Of a stretch of DNA of 64,000 nucleotides, positions 9,522 through 20,654 are shown piece by piece. Position 1 is the stretch's first letter. Each line of letters begins with the position of its first letter. The notes beneath the pieces are model-generated. The model did no database searches. It worked only from the letters and a program-made list of their open reading frames with translations, and had not been told where the DNA came from. The position numbers were made by a program, and so were the translations under genes. Source of the DNA: Staphylococcus pseudoxylosus (GTDB lineage: Bacteria > Bacillota > Bacilli > Staphylococcales > Staphylococcaceae); NCBI RefSeq assembly GCF_003697915.1, contig NZ_RCVN01000008.1, positions 62,001 through 126,000 on the forward strand. Direction: 5' to 3'.

Positions 9522-9567
9522 GTGTCACAAAAATGACTTTTTAGTAATGTCGTTAAAGTGTCACAAA
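9522..9567. promoter_or_regulatory. Paired GTGTCACAAA motifs between ctaA and ctaB
   Basis: GTGTCACAAA occurs at 9522-9531 and again at 9558-9567, 36 bases apart in the same orientation. On the minus strand each reads TTTGTGACAC, close to the TTTGTGAAT-type site of the ResD/SrrA redox regulators. Haem A genes are known targets of this system, so this is a candidate operator; the regulator is inferred. Confidence 0.4.
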
Positions 9568-9643
9568 TAAGTTTACATAAATGTAGTCAATGATACAAAT
9601 TTAATATATCATTGTATTATATGGAAAAATTAGGAGGGAAATT

Positions 9644-10555
9644 ATGAACAAAGAACAAACTTTGTCGCATAATTCTAGTCGTGTGACTTTTAAAGAGTTG
9701 CAGCAAATTATCAAGATGGGATTGGTACAAGGTAATTTGATCCCTGCATTTGCTGGATCATGGTTAGCGATTGTGTTGGCAAATCATTCCTTCCTCTCGT
9801 CAATACCACAAATCTTAATGATGTTGGTGGGCTCTACGTTAATTATGGGGGGCGCATGTGCTTTAAATAATTACTACGATCAAGATATTGACAGTATCAT
9901 GCCAAGTAAACAACAGAGACCAACAGTTAATGACAGAATTTCGAATAGAAATTTATTAATGCTCAGCTTTGGAATGATGCTAATAGGGGAAGCATTACTA
10001 TTTGCGTTAAACATACCTTCAGGTGTAATCGGACTGCTAGGTATAGTGGGTTATGTATCATTTTACTCAATTTGGTCTAAACGTCATACGGTATGGAATA
10101 CAGTGATTGGTAGTTTTCCAGGTGCAGTACCGCCTTTAATTGGGTGGACAGCAATTGAAGGAAATATCAGCTTGGTAGCAGTAGCACTATTTTTAGTGAT
10201 TTTCTGTTGGCAACCTATCCATTTTTACGCTTTAGCAATTAAACGTAAAGATGAGTATTCATTAGCGAATATTCCAATGTTACCATCAGTAAAAGGGTTT
10301 AAACGTACGAGAGTAAGTATGTTTTTATGGCTAGTATTCTTATTACCACTTCCATTCTTATTAAGTAGTTTAGGGACAACATTTATAGTGTTGGCTACAT
10401 TATTAAATTTAGGATGGTTATATTTAGGATTAACAAGCTTTAAAAAGGATTCAGATCAAACAAAATGGGCAACAAAAATGTTTATATACTCATTAAACTA
10501 CTTAGTGGTTTTCTTTGTACTCGTCGTTGTCGTCTCATTAATTCAAATGTTTTAA
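9644..10555 (+). CDS. ctaB: Protoheme IX farnesyltransferase (haem O synthase)
   Basis: A 303-residue UbiA-family prenyltransferase that adds a farnesyl group to haem B to make haem O, the substrate of CtaA. The two aspartate-rich sites are visible: [12 protein letters not shown] in the first half and [14 protein letters not shown] after the middle, with about nine membrane segments. The start follows AGGAGGGAA at good spacing. It forms an operon with ctaM 24 bases downstream, and divergent ctaA completes the pathway. Confidence 0.97.
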   Translation: MNKEQTLSHNSSRVTFKELQQIIKMGLVQGNLIPAFAGSWLAIVLANHSFLSSIPQILMMLVGSTLIMGGACALNNYYDQDIDSIMPSKQQRPTVNDRISNRNLLMLSFGMMLIGEALLFALNIPSGVIGLLGIVGYVSFYSIWSKRHTVWNTVIGSFPGAVPPLIGWTAIEGNISLVAVALFLVIFCWQPIHFYALAIKRKDEYSLANIPMLPSVKGFKRTRVSMFLWLVFLLPLPFLLSSLGTTFIVLATLLNLGWLYLGLTSFKKDSDQTKWATKMFIYSLNYLVVFFVLVVVVSLIQMF

Positions 10556-10579
10556 TAATTATAAATAAGGATGTAATAT

Positions 10580-11041
10580 ATGAATTTACCTATCTTACCT
10601 ACAATCAGTACAAGCTTTATTGTAATTAGTGCAATCCTTGTCGCTATAGGTTGGCGCAAAATTTGGCTGAGAAAAATTGAAAGCCATAAAAAAGTAATGT
10701 TAGCTGCTGCTGGTTTTGCACTAGCATTCTTTATTATTTACGCATCAAGGACTATTTTTATTGGTAATACGGCATTTGGTGGTCCAGACTCAGTTAAACT
10801 TTATTATACAATTTTCTTAGTCTTCCACATAAATTTAGCAACAATTGGTGGAGTTTTAGGACTTTTACAAATTATTACTGCTTTTAAAGATAAGTTCAAA
10901 GTACATAGATTTGTCGGACCAATTGCTTCTATAATTTGGTTCTTCACAGCAATAACAGGTGTAGCTGTGTATTTATTACTTTATGTATTTTATCCAGGCG
11001 GAGAAACAACGTCATTAATTAAAGCGACATTCGGTTTATAA
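10580..11041 (+). CDS. ctaM: CtaM, aa3-oxidase assembly protein (DUF420)
   Basis: A 153-residue protein with four to five transmembrane helices and the conserved HINLATIGG and HRFVGPIASIIW segments of the DUF420 family. In S. aureus CtaM is required for activity of the QoxABCD haem-aa3 quinol oxidase; its exact role is not settled. Position directly after ctaB and opposite ctaA fits a cytochrome assembly function. The Shine-Dalgarno is AAGGATG. Confidence 0.92.
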   Translation: MNLPILPTISTSFIVISAILVAIGWRKIWLRKIESHKKVMLAAAGFALAFFIIYASRTIFIGNTAFGGPDSVKLYYTIFLVFHINLATIGGVLGLLQIITAFKDKFKVHRFVGPIASIIWFFTAITGVAVYLLLYVFYPGGETTSLIKATFGL

Positions 11042-11424
11042 TTAACATTGAAAAATGTTAGTCTTTTATTTGAACTAGGGAATATGGAAAGGGCAGCGGG
11101 CAGGAATTTGTTTTATAAACAGGTTCGATAGCCCGTTTCCATTATTCACAATTAGCAAACATAAAATGTATTTACTAATTCGATAAGTAATACTTATAAG
11201 CAACTCATTAAAAATAGCTATGAAGCTATCTATCCAGCGTGGTAGATTGCTTCGTAGCTATTTTTTTAATTATAATTTATAAGAGTGGTAGATAGTACTA
11301 TTTAAATAAAAGAGCAGAGTGGGAAACAGTTTTGATTTAAATGAATTTGTTATATAACTCAATTTATCTAATACTAACTACTGATATACTCCTGTTACCA
11401 CTTGGTCATTGATATAGTATATTG
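11042..11424. other. Intergenic region after ctaM
   Basis: Holds an imperfect hairpin with GGGC and GCCC arms at about 11090-11140, the terminator at 11211-11267, then about 150 AT-rich bases with no feature I can support. Confidence 0.5.
11211..11267 (+). terminator. Terminator after ctaB-ctaM
   Basis: A long stem runs from AAAATAGCTATGAAGC to GCTTCGTAGCTATTTT, followed by a T tract. It is 170 bases after ctaM. Confidence 0.8.
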
Positions 11425-13682
11425 CTAGTTTCCGATATATCTTTGTAAATGTTTAGCCGTTACAGAATCAGCTACAGCCAACAATACTTGAGGTGTTCCT
11501 TGATAAAGTAGCCTGCCACCTTTTTCTCCGGCAAATGGACCGATATTAATAATCCAGTCAGCATGAGTCATCATAGTTAAGTTATGTTCGATAATAACTA
11601 CTGTGTTTTTATCATTTATTAGACTTTCAAAACAGTCTAATAAAATAGGGATATCATCTTCATGTAATCCTGTAGTTGGTTCATCAAATACGAAAATATG
11701 TTGGTGGACAGTTTGTGTTAAATATTTACTAAGTTTAACGCGTTGTATTTCACCGCCAGATAATGTGTCGAGCGTTTGTCCTAAAGTCATATAATCCAGG
11801 CCAGTAGATTTTAACGCTTCTAAATGCTGAGCAATATTTTTCTTTTCTTGAAAAAATGAAATTGCTTCATCTACTGTTAATGCTAAAATATCTGCAATAT
11901 TATATCCTTCTATTTTTGCATTTAATACTTCAGGTTTATAACACTTTCCATGACACAAATCACAAGTTTGAGTAAAGTCTGGCATAAAGGCTAATTCTGT
12001 TTGATGATACCTTTACCATGACATTCAGGGCATGCACCTTCGGAGTTGTAGCTGAACATGGCTTTTTTTAAATGAGTTTCTTCACTAAAATAAGTTCTTA
12101 CATCATCAAATATATTTAAATAAGTGAGTAAATTTGAGCGACTTGATGCATGTACGGGTTTTTGATCTATAAAAATTGTATTAGGTTCTTGCTTTAAACC
12201 TGCGTGTATCAGTGAACTTTTCCAGAACCAGCAACACCTGTAACAACAGTCATTGTCTGTTTAGGCAATTTAACAGAAACGTCTTTTAAATTATTTTTAT
12301 CAATGTGTTCTAAGTAGATAAAATCATGAGGTGTTCTAGGATTTGGTTTTAACTTATGTTGTTTCCGTAAGGCTAAACCTGTACGTGTAGATGATTTCAA
12401 CAAAGTTTTGTAACTTCCTGTAAAAGTAACTTCTCCTCCGTTTTTACCAGCTAGAGGACCTAAATCAATGATGTGATCAGCTATGCTTATAACGTCAGGA
12501 TCATGTTCAATTACTAAAACTGTGTTGCCTTTATCTTTTAATGATTGAATGATTTCGTTAATTCGTTGTATATCATCAGGATGTAACCCGATACTTGGTT
12601 CATCTATAATATAGACGAGATCGCTTAGTGCACTATTTAGGTGTCTTATTAATTTAATACGCTGTGATTCACCGCCGGATAATGTAGTTGTTTCTCGGGA
12701 AAGCGTTAAATAATTTAATCCAATATAGCTTAAAGAAGATAGCTGTTGTTGCAATGGTTCGATGATAACTTTTGCTTTTGGTGAATTGATACGTCTTATG
12801 AAATTTAATGCTTCGTCTATGGATAAATTAGTAAAGTCTGCAATGTCTAAATCATTAATTTTACATTGTAATACATCTGGATTAAGTCTTTTACCGAGAC
12901 ATGTTGGACATTTTTTAGATGTGACTACGCGATCGATAGCTTCTTTAAATCTATTTTTTTCAAAGTTATCATTTAGTAGGAAAGAGCGCCTAAACCGATG
13001 GATTAAGCCTTCAAATTTTGCTGTTTTCGGCCAATTCTCTGGAGGGTTTTTTAATTTAGTTGGTTTTGTATAAAGTAAAGTATTGAATTCATCTTCAGAA
13101 TAATCTTTTAATTTTTTATCATTATCAAAAAGCCCTGAATATAAATAGCGCTTACCACGCCAACTATCCGGTCTGAATGATGGGAATTGAATTGCATCTT
13201 CGTTGAGTGATTTATCATAATTTAACAATTCGTCTAAATCGATATCTTCTACATAACCTAAGCCTGAACATTCAGGACACATACCCTTAGGGTTATTAAA
13301 GGAAAATATGTCTGAGTAACCAACAAATGGTACTCCAATACGTGACCATAGTAATCTGACAGAGGCATAAATATCTGAAATTGTACCTACTGTAGAACGT
13401 GAATTACCACCTAATCTTTTTTGGTTAATAATCATTGCTACTGGTAAATGATCAATTAAATCTACATTGGGTTTTGAAAATTGAGCCAACTGATGTTGTA
13501 TGTATGTTGAATAAGTTTCGTTTAATAAACGTTCAGATTCTGCAGCAATCGTACTAAAAACCAAAGAAGATTTTCCAGATCCAGAACGCCCTGTAAATAC
13601 GGTTATTTGATGTTTAGGTATATCGATTGAAATGTTTTTTTAAGTTATTTTGTTTAGCGCCATGTACGCGAATCATTGACAT
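11425..13682 (-). pseudogene. UvrA2-like ABC ATPase, broken by three frameshifts
   Basis: If repaired, this encodes about 753 residues of a short UvrA paralogue (UvrA2 type, associated with DNA binding and drug tolerance rather than core excision repair). Both ABC halves are visible: Walker A in TGRSGSGKSS and TGVAGSGK, signatures TLSGGESQRIKL and TLSGGEIQRVKL, Walker B in IIDEPSIGLHPDD and VFDEPTTGLHEDD, and zinc cysteine pairs. Three single-base indels break it: an extra base in the T run 13635-13641, a missing base at 12218-12221 just after the second Walker A lysine, and a missing base at 12000-12002. The ATG at 13682 follows GAGGTG. No other core gene here is broken, so decay is likelier than poor sequence. 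Confidence 0.9.
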
Positions 13683-13869
13683 TGTCATTCACCTCTTATA
13701 AGACAGTATACCCTTAAATCGTTGTGTAATACTTAAATTGGTTAGGAAAATATATGCTATTAGGAAAACGCATATATTTTAATAATTCGTCATTATATAA
13801 TGACATACCTTGCTTGTGATATATTGAAACATGTACAATAAACAAAAGATAACTATAGGTGGGTGAGTG

Positions 13870-14919
13870 ATGAAAAAACTAATAATAAAAGTTATTGGTG
13901 TACTATTATTGATTTCTTTCTTGATATATCTTTTTTACTCGCCACGTTTGAAGTTTGACGTTTTGGAAAATCCAAATAAAAATTCGACAAAAACAACTCA
14001 AAAAAAAGACTTTCAAGAAAACGAGAAAAATGTTGAAAATCCAATGCCTAAGGAAGGGATAGGAACTTGGATTGGCCAAAATCTAAAAAAACTTACAGAT
14101 ACATATGGACAAGCTGAAAGAGTGTATTCATATAAAGGTGATTTTAAAAATTATGTATTCAAAGAAAAGGATCAATATTATTTAGTTACAACTAAAAATA
14201 ATATAATTAAATCTGTATATGCTACTGGAAAAGAAGCAAAAGTAAATCCAGTTAAAATATCTGATAATGCCTCAAATGTATTTGAGAAATTCAGCATAAA
14301 TCCAGAACCAACAATCAATGCAAATGGGAAAAAATATGAGTTAGAAATTTCTGATTCAGATATGAAAACGCAAACACTTATAAAATTTAAAGACATTTAT
14401 GCTCAAATCTATATTGATCAACAAGCTAATAAAATTGTTGCAGTAAGATATTTAGATAGCGACGCATTAGCAGCGTTTAAACCTTATCAAATGTTAAGTG
14501 ACGAAGAAGATGGAGAAGTTGCGCGTAAACAAAAAGACTTACCATATGAGCAAAATGCAAATCAATTGATGACATTATATGAAATTACTAATGAAATGAG
14601 AAAATTAAAAGATGCTAAACCTTTGCGTATAAATAATGATTTAGCACATATTGCATCATTTAACTTGTATGAAGCAATTGGGACTGATAGTGTTGAATTT
14701 ACTGAAGATGCTCTAAAACAGCAATTAAATGAGCAAGAGATACCATTTGTATCAACGAGTCAAAACGTGGGTTATGATTTCAACGAAGTGCCAACACTTA
14801 TTCATAGTTGGTTAAATTCGGATATTCATAGATCTAGAATGTTGAACTCAAAATATAATGAAATGGGTGGGGAAGTAACGAACGGTTACTATACGCTTAT
14901 TTTTGTAGAAGATAAATAG
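13870..14919 (+). CDS. CAP/SCP-domain extracellular protein
   Basis: A 349-residue protein with an N-terminal membrane anchor (residues 4-22, LIIKVIGVLLLISFLIYLF), a polar linker, a central CAP-associated N domain (about 60-200) and a C-terminal CAP/SCP domain starting around LMTLYEITNEMRKL and holding SQNVGYDF and HSWLNSDIHRSRMLNSKY. Such YkwD/YlbC-like proteins are surface-exposed in Bacillales; their role is unknown. The ATG at 13870 follows AGGTGGGTGA; an upstream in-frame GTG is less well placed. The neighbour ylbF supports a YlbC-type assignment. Confidence 0.85.
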   Translation: MKKLIIKVIGVLLLISFLIYLFYSPRLKFDVLENPNKNSTKTTQKKDFQENEKNVENPMPKEGIGTWIGQNLKKLTDTYGQAERVYSYKGDFKNYVFKEKDQYYLVTTKNNIIKSVYATGKEAKVNPVKISDNASNVFEKFSINPEPTINANGKKYELEISDSDMKTQTLIKFKDIYAQIYIDQQANKIVAVRYLDSDALAAFKPYQMLSDEEDGEVARKQKDLPYEQNANQLMTLYEITNEMRKLKDAKPLRINNDLAHIASFNLYEAIGTDSVEFTEDALKQQLNEQEIPFVSTSQNVGYDFNEVPTLIHSWLNSDIHRSRMLNSKYNEMGGEVTNGYYTLIFVEDK

Positions 14920-14936
14920 ATAGGAGTTAGTTGATT

Positions 14937-15371
14937 ATGATAACTGAAGAAACGCTGACCGTACTCGACGAAATAGAAGCCTTAAGCGATAAAATTTTAG
15001 AATCTCGTTTGTATCAAGCATATAGAGAAGCAGAACAAGCACTTGCTGATAATGACGAAGCACATCTCTTGTATCAAGCTTTTTTAAAGTCAAAAGATAA
15101 ATATGATGAAATTATGCGTTTTGGTAAGTACCACCCAGATTATCAGAACGTGATGTTAGATACGCGTAAACGTAAAAGAGCTTATGAAATGTTACCAGTC
15201 GTTATGGATCACAAACAAAAAGAAGTCGCATTACAAGAATTGATTGATCAAGTGATTGTGAAAATTGCATATGCTGTTTCTGAAAATGTAAAAATTGAAG
15301 CAGGTAACCCATTTTTTCAAAAAGACGCAGGTGGTTGTGCAACAGGTGGATCATGTAGCTGTTCATTATAA
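14937..15371 (+). CDS. ylbF: YlbF family regulator
   Basis: A 144-residue helical protein of the YlbF/YmcA family. In Bacillus, YlbF, YmcA and YaaT form a complex that carries iron-sulfur clusters and directs RNase Y to polycistronic mRNAs. The C-terminus ends in a cysteine cluster (GGCATGGSCSCSL) suited to cluster binding. The start is the ATG at 14937, nine bases after TAGGAGT; a TTG at 14931 is too close to the ribosome site. It lies 17 bases after the CAP-domain gene and ends before a strong terminator. Confidence 0.9.
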   Translation: MITEETLTVLDEIEALSDKILESRLYQAYREAEQALADNDEAHLLYQAFLKSKDKYDEIMRFGKYHPDYQNVMLDTRKRKRAYEMLPVVMDHKQKEVALQELIDQVIVKIAYAVSENVKIEAGNPFFQKDAGGCATGGSCSCSL

Positions 15372-15377
15372 ATAAAA

Positions 15378-15426
15378 CAGGGCAACGAAATCAAAAATAT
15401 ATTTTGGTATCGTTGCCCTGCTTTTT
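15378..15426. terminator. Shared terminator, ylbF / GDPD gene
   Basis: Perfect 11-base arms CAGGGCAACGA and TCGTTGCCCTG at 15378 and 15410, then a T tract. It lies between convergent genes. Confidence 0.9.
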
Positions 15427-15430
15427 AATT

Positions 15431-16357
15431 TTAATGATAAGTATTTTTAAATCGTTGTGCTAAATCAGGTCTGTCAGTTACTAATGTGTGTGCGCCGTGA
15501 AAAACCAAATCGTTCATTAAATCGATGTTATTTACGCCACAATAACCTGGGACAATGTTACGCTCATTTAACCATTTGATAAACTTAGGTGAAGTTAACG
15601 TTATACCTTTGAATGATACAAACATTTGAAAAGTATTAGCACGTGGTTGAAAAGTGTTGCCTAGGCCGGTATAAAATTTCAACAATCCTTCTGCTACTTC
15701 ATTTTGACTTGCACCAATAGCTACAGTTCCATTACTTATTATATTAAAGCGCTCAATTTGTTTGCTATAGAAACTTGATACTAAAACGCGTTGTTGTGCA
15801 TTACTAGCAACGATAATTTCATAGATGATTTCAGGGGCAAGCTGGCCTTGTTCACTTTTTGGATCATCTTGTAAATTAACACTTATAAGTTGATTTGGAT
15901 ACGTTTTTAATAATTCATCAAATGTTAAAATTTTTGCATCTTCATGGCCACGATAAGGCTGGACACCATTAATATCAGTAAAGTGGTAGCCAGCATCCAA
16001 TTGTTTAAGTTCTGCTAACGTATGTTCTGATATTTTTCCGGAACCATTTGTAGTGCGATCGACATCATTATCATAAAAAACAACAAGTTCATGATCTTTT
16101 GTTAATCTAACATCTGTTTCAAAGCCATCTATTTCGTGGGCAACCGCGTTATCAAAAGCTAATTTAGTTTGTTCAGGTCTAACCGCCATACCACCGCGAT
16201 GTGCAAAAAAATATGGTGCAGGTTTAGAAAAGAAAGGTGGTATACTTTGGTTATGTGGTTTAGTGTTGTATTTAGTAAAAAAGAAAATACTACCCATTAA
16301 ACCTACAGTACCTAAAAATCCACCTTTAATTAGTTTGTTGAATTTTGTCACGAACAT
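15431..16357 (-). CDS. Glycerophosphodiester phosphodiesterase, membrane-anchored
   Basis: A 308-residue GDPD-family protein that hydrolyses glycerophosphodiesters to sn-glycerol-3-phosphate and an alcohol. It has an N-terminal hydrophobic anchor (about residues 10-28) and then the catalytic TIM barrel, seen in FFAHRGGMAVRPEQT (catalytic His-Arg and the Glu), DGFETDVRLTKDHELVVFYD (metal-binding Glu and Asp) and the C-terminal TLVTDRPD. It is probably extracellular. The start follows GAGGAGGAA. Confidence 0.93.
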   Translation of the reverse strand: MFVTKFNKLIKGGFLGTVGLMGSIFFFTKYNTKPHNQSIPPFFSKPAPYFFAHRGGMAVRPEQTKLAFDNAVAHEIDGFETDVRLTKDHELVVFYDNDVDRTTNGSGKISEHTLAELKQLDAGYHFTDINGVQPYRGHEDAKILTFDELLKTYPNQLISVNLQDDPKSEQGQLAPEIIYEIIVASNAQQRVLVSSFYSKQIERFNIISNGTVAIGASQNEVAEGLLKFYTGLGNTFQPRANTFQMFVSFKGITLTSPKFIKWLNERNIVPGYCGVNNIDLMNDLVFHGAHTLVTDRPDLAQRFKNTYH

Positions 16358-16481
16358 TCCTCCTCAAGTTGTGTATATAAAGTAATATAGCAAAAGTACA
16401 GGAGAGTTCAAAATAATTGTTATTTATAAATTGAAAAAGACATGATATTATATAATGGCTAATAATTGGAGTGATAAGCAT

Positions 16482-16733
16482 ATGAATATGATACCTAGAA
16501 CAAGTTTGATTATATATTTGAAACACATGAAACACGAAAGACAGATAAGAAAATTTGGTCATATTGTAAGTACAAATAGACAAGGTCGTTTTGTAGTTAT
16601 GTATATTAATGAGACAGAAGCGGATGATATTGTTAACAAATTGATGAAACTTAAATATGTAAAACATGTAGAAGGTTCACCTTATAAGTATTTGAAGAAA
16701 ACTTATGAGAAAGAGCAACATGAAATCATGTAA
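16482..16733 (+). CDS. YlbG family protein (DUF2129)
   Basis: An 83-residue cytoplasmic protein, with [20 protein letters not shown] near the N-terminus and [13 protein letters not shown] at the end, both typical of staphylococcal YlbG. Function is unknown. The ATG at 16482 follows GGAGTGAT; an ATG at 16488 is possible. Location between ylbF and rsmD matches Bacillus order. Confidence 0.88.
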   Translation: MNMIPRTSLIIYLKHMKHERQIRKFGHIVSTNRQGRFVVMYINETEADDIVNKLMKLKYVKHVEGSPYKYLKKTYEKEQHEIM

Positions 16734-16807
16734 GTTTTCTATAGGTCACAACTTTTTACACAGTAATAGTGTATAAATAATAGTTTCATCAACGGATGAA
16801 TATATGG

Positions 16808-16851
16808 AAGCCACAATAGTACAACATATGTCTAATGTGGCTTGTTTTTTC
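16808..16851. terminator. Shared terminator between convergent genes
   Basis: Stem from AAGCCACA to TGTGGCTT with a T tract on the right. It serves the YlbG gene and possibly the opposite gene ending at 16853. Confidence 0.8.
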
Positions 16852-16852
16852 T

Positions 16853-17242
16853 TTATTGTAAAGGTGGTATCCATCTTTGTAATCTTAAGACACTAGTTAA
16901 ATAATTGAAATATAGCTCAGTTTCGTGGAATAATTCGAGTGGTTGAACTTCAATGGCTTTTACGTCTATATTATATTTAGCTGCTTGATCGTTAATCATT
17001 TCAAATTTTTTGTTTGAATTTGGATATGGATAATTAAGTGCGTTAAGCATAATATACATTGCTTGAAAATGCTGTCCACTAGTTGGTTTCATAATTAGAG
17101 CGACAGATGAACGTTGATTTTCAGATTTAGGTGAATGGAAATAAACAAGGTGATCGATTCTTTCGAAATTGTATTCGATTAATGTATTAAACTCAAACAA
17201 ATCTGTTAGGCCCTCACCTAATTTTATAAATGATTGTTTCAT
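16853..17242 (-). CDS. Conserved staphylococcal protein of unknown function
   Basis: A 129-residue soluble protein starting MKQSFIKLGEGLTDLFEFNT. I recognise it only as a gene conserved at this place in staphylococci; I see no catalytic motif, signal peptide or membrane segment. The core has alternating strands and helices (LVYFHSPKSE, SVALIMKP) and ends with RLQRWIPPLQ. A GGAGGAACAA-type ribosome site precedes the ATG. It is divergent from rsmD with a 72-base gap. Confidence 0.75.
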   Translation of the reverse strand: MKQSFIKLGEGLTDLFEFNTLIEYNFERIDHLVYFHSPKSENQRSSVALIMKPTSGQHFQAMYIMLNALNYPYPNSNKKFEMINDQAAKYNIDVKAIEVQPLELFHETELYFNYLTSVLRLQRWIPPLQ

Positions 17243-17314
17243 TAATATTGTTCCTCCTTAATTGTGCATTAAGCATTATATAAAATTTATTTTAAGAATG
17301 GAAGTGTCTATTAT

Positions 17315-18344
<1,030 letters not shown>

Positions 18345-18345
18345 C

Positions 18346-18401
18346 AAAAAGAGTGGTTCAATAATCTAATTAGAGATTTTGATTATTGAACCACTCTTTT
18401 T
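18346..18401. terminator. Shared terminator, coaD / tmcAL
   Basis: A perfect 21-base stem (arms 18346-18366 and 18381-18401) begins two bases after the coaD stop, with A and T tracts on both sides. It can serve both convergent genes. Confidence 0.9.
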
Positions 18402-18462
18402 GGATTTATAAACAAATAGTAAGGTTAACAAAGTATATGCGTTTATGTTATACAGATATACT

Positions 18463-19596
18463 TTAAACACGTATGACATGTGTATTGAAGTCATTGGCAG
18501 TTTCACCTGAAATAAGGTTATAAATTTTTGTTGCTTGTATTTCATGTTTGAAAAAATGTGCATTTTGTTTATTGACTTGAGTAATATAATTGCGTTCAGG
18601 GAAAACACGTTTCAATTCTTTTAAATATTGCTGTCCTTTTTGAGTCATGCCTAAGACCCTAACAGCATGTATTGCTTCAGGCTTTTGTTGTTGTTTGAAA
18701 TTCAATAAAATATTCATTAATAATCGTTGAATATGTGTATAGGTAAATCGTTTCGTTTTTAATAGTGTCATCAACTGTTCGAAATTCTCTGCTTGGTCAA
18801 TAAATTGAATGACTCGATTTTCGAATCCTTCACTCATGGTATAGATTTGGTTTAAGTCATCTGTATCTTGGCTTAATATTGCGTATTTTAAATAGTGAAA
18901 TGTGTCATCAACTGAAACATTTGGGACAGTATAGTAGGGGTGAACAGACTCAGGAACTACTTGCTTCCATTGTGTATTAGCATTTTGAAGTGATTTGCGA
19001 ATTGAAGTACCGCTCGCAAAACCTAAGTTCGCTATTTCTTTGTCATGATGTGCACTTTGTAAACGTGATATAGTCCATGGTTGTATGGTTGGCGCCCATT
19101 TTTGAATTGCTCTGATATAAGAAATACCTAATGTGTTATTGGGTGAAGATAGTAATTCATTGTTAGTTATGAGTTCACTTAGTATTCTAGGATAACTCTT
19201 ACCTTCTTTTGTTTTTTCGGCAAATTGTATGGATTGTTCTGCATTTGAGATGTCTTCTGCTAATGTTAGAAAAGCATCAATGTTTCCAGACTCACTACCA
19301 AAAGATAAATGATCAATATTTAAATAATCAGCAACTTTTACGGCTAATTCAGCAAAATATTGTCCTGCCGATAACGATGCAAAGATCGGAAGTTCAATTA
19401 CTAAGTCGACCGCACTTAATGCCATACGCGTGCGTTTAAATTTATTATAAATTGCTGGTTGTCCTCTCATCACAAAGCTTCCACTCATTATTGCGACAGA
19501 AACTTCAGAGCCGGTTATTGACTTTGATTGCTGAGCATGATATAAGTGACCATTGTGGAAAGGATTATATTCAGTGACTAGTGCAACACTTTTCAT
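18463..19596 (-). CDS. tmcAL: tRNA(Met) cytidine acetate ligase TmcAL
   Basis: A 377-residue protein of the YlbM family. TmcAL uses acetate and ATP to acetylate C34 of elongator tRNA(Met). The nucleotidyltransferase-like motif EYNPFHNGHLYHA (HxGH) is at the N-terminus and the FASGTSIRKSL segment follows near residue 175. The ATG at 19596 lies eight bases after AAAGGAAG; a TTG two codons upstream is less suitable. It is divergent from yceD-rpmF. Confidence 0.94.
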   Translation of the reverse strand: MKSVALVTEYNPFHNGHLYHAQQSKSITGSEVSVAIMSGSFVMRGQPAIYNKFKRTRMALSAVDLVIELPIFASLSAGQYFAELAVKVADYLNIDHLSFGSESGNIDAFLTLAEDISNAEQSIQFAEKTKEGKSYPRILSELITNNELLSSPNNTLGISYIRAIQKWAPTIQPWTISRLQSAHHDKEIANLGFASGTSIRKSLQNANTQWKQVVPESVHPYYTVPNVSVDDTFHYLKYAILSQDTDDLNQIYTMSEGFENRVIQFIDQAENFEQLMTLLKTKRFTYTHIQRLLMNILLNFKQQQKPEAIHAVRVLGMTQKGQQYLKELKRVFPERNYITQVNKQNAHFFKHEIQATKIYNLISGETANDFNTHVIRV

Positions 19597-19663
19597 TTGC
19601 AATTCTTCCTTTCAGAATTCATTATAGTTATTGTAACAGATATAATTGTGTTAAGAAAAAATC

Positions 19664-19692
19664 TTGACAACTTATGTCTATAAAGTTAAAAT
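19664..19692 (+). promoter_or_regulatory. Sigma-A promoter for yceD-rpmF
   Basis: TTGACA at 19664-19669 and TAAAAT at 19687-19692 are separated by exactly 17 bases, a near-consensus vegetative promoter 30 bases before the yceD start. Confidence 0.8.
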
Positions 19693-19722
19693 AAATTTTG
19701 TGCTTGATAGAGGTGAAGCCAT

Positions 19723-20271
19723 ATGAAATGGTCAATAACACAATTAAGAAAATTCCAAGATAAACCATTTGAGTTCCATCAAACGGTTAATTTTGATCAT
19801 TTAGTAAAATCATTAGATTTAATAGATCTATCTGATATTGATGTTGAGGGTGAATTAACCGTCAGATCAAATGAAGTCATTGCAGATATGCATATAACAG
19901 GAACATACACAATGGCGTGTGCACGTACATTGGTTCCAGTTGAAGTTCCTTTAGATATTAAATCTCAAGAGATTTTTGATTTAGAGGGATATGAGCAGTA
20001 TGGCAACGATGAAGAAGATGATGAACATTACCATGATGCAACAGACGGTATGATAAATCTAAAGGATATTGCTGAAGAATTAGTTATTATTGAAAAGCCA
20101 ATGCGTGCTTTTTCAAATGAAAGCGATCAGATGTTACGAGAAGGTAATGGTTGGGAAGTTATTGACGAAGAACAAGCGATTGAACTTGCACAAGAGAAGG
20201 AATCTTCCGAATCAGAGCAAATCGATCCTAGGCTTCAAAAACTACAACAATTATATGACGAAGAGCAATAG
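19723..20271 (+). CDS. YceD family protein (DUF177)
   Basis: A 182-residue acidic protein of the YceD/DUF177 family, which is almost always found directly before rpmF and is linked to 23S rRNA or ribosome metabolism. Visible are the MACARTLVPVEVPLD segment, an aspartate/glutamate-rich loop (NDEEDDEHYHD) and a C-terminal DPRLQKLQQLYDEE helix. It is preceded by a near-consensus promoter and followed by rpmF 80 bases later. Confidence 0.92.
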   Translation: MKWSITQLRKFQDKPFEFHQTVNFDHLVKSLDLIDLSDIDVEGELTVRSNEVIADMHITGTYTMACARTLVPVEVPLDIKSQEIFDLEGYEQYGNDEEDDEHYHDATDGMINLKDIAEELVIIEKPMRAFSNESDQMLREGNGWEVIDEEQAIELAQEKESSESEQIDPRLQKLQQLYDEEQ

Positions 20272-20351
20272 CGGATTTAACTAATCTATAGTATAATGGA
20301 TTATTGAATCTAAAAATATCTATTTAGTGTTTGAATATAAGGAGGATTATC

Positions 20352-20525
20352 ATGGCAGTACCAAAAAGAAGAACGTCAAAAACAAGAAAAAATAAACGTC
20401 GTACGCATTTAAAAATTTCAGTACCTGGTATGACAGAATGCCCAAATTGTGGAGAATACAAATTATCTCACCGTGTATGTAAGAACTGTGGTTCATACAA
20501 TGGCGAAGAAGTTGTATCAAAATAA
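20352..20525 (+). CDS. rpmF: Ribosomal protein bL32
   Basis: A 57-residue basic ribosomal protein of the large subunit. It starts [17 protein letters not shown] and carries a four-cysteine zinc site (CPNC and CKNC). The ATG follows a strong GGAGGAT; the open frame extending upstream is not used. Confidence 0.98.
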   Translation: MAVPKRRTSKTRKNKRRTHLKISVPGMTECPNCGEYKLSHRVCKNCGSYNGEEVVSK

Positions 20526-20561
20526 TTTCAATAATTTAAAGGTTATGTTATAACCTAATCG

Positions 20562-20607
20562 AATCGTTCATTAATTATTCACTTGATAATTTTTGGACGA
20601 TTTTTTA
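20562..20607 (+). terminator. Terminator after rpmF
   Basis: AATCGTTC at 20562 pairs with GGACGATT at 20595 and is followed by TTTT. The stem overlaps the upstream extension of the next open frame, which argues for the later start at 20655. Confidence 0.6.
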
Positions 20608-20654
20608 TTTTAGAGGTAGAATTCTTTTATTATCAACTGATGGGTTGTGTAAAA

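Noticed and set aside
16326..16667. A 113-codon minus-strand frame over the ylbG region
   Set aside because: It overlaps the conserved ylbG gene and the GDPD start on the other frame; composition is not protein-like.
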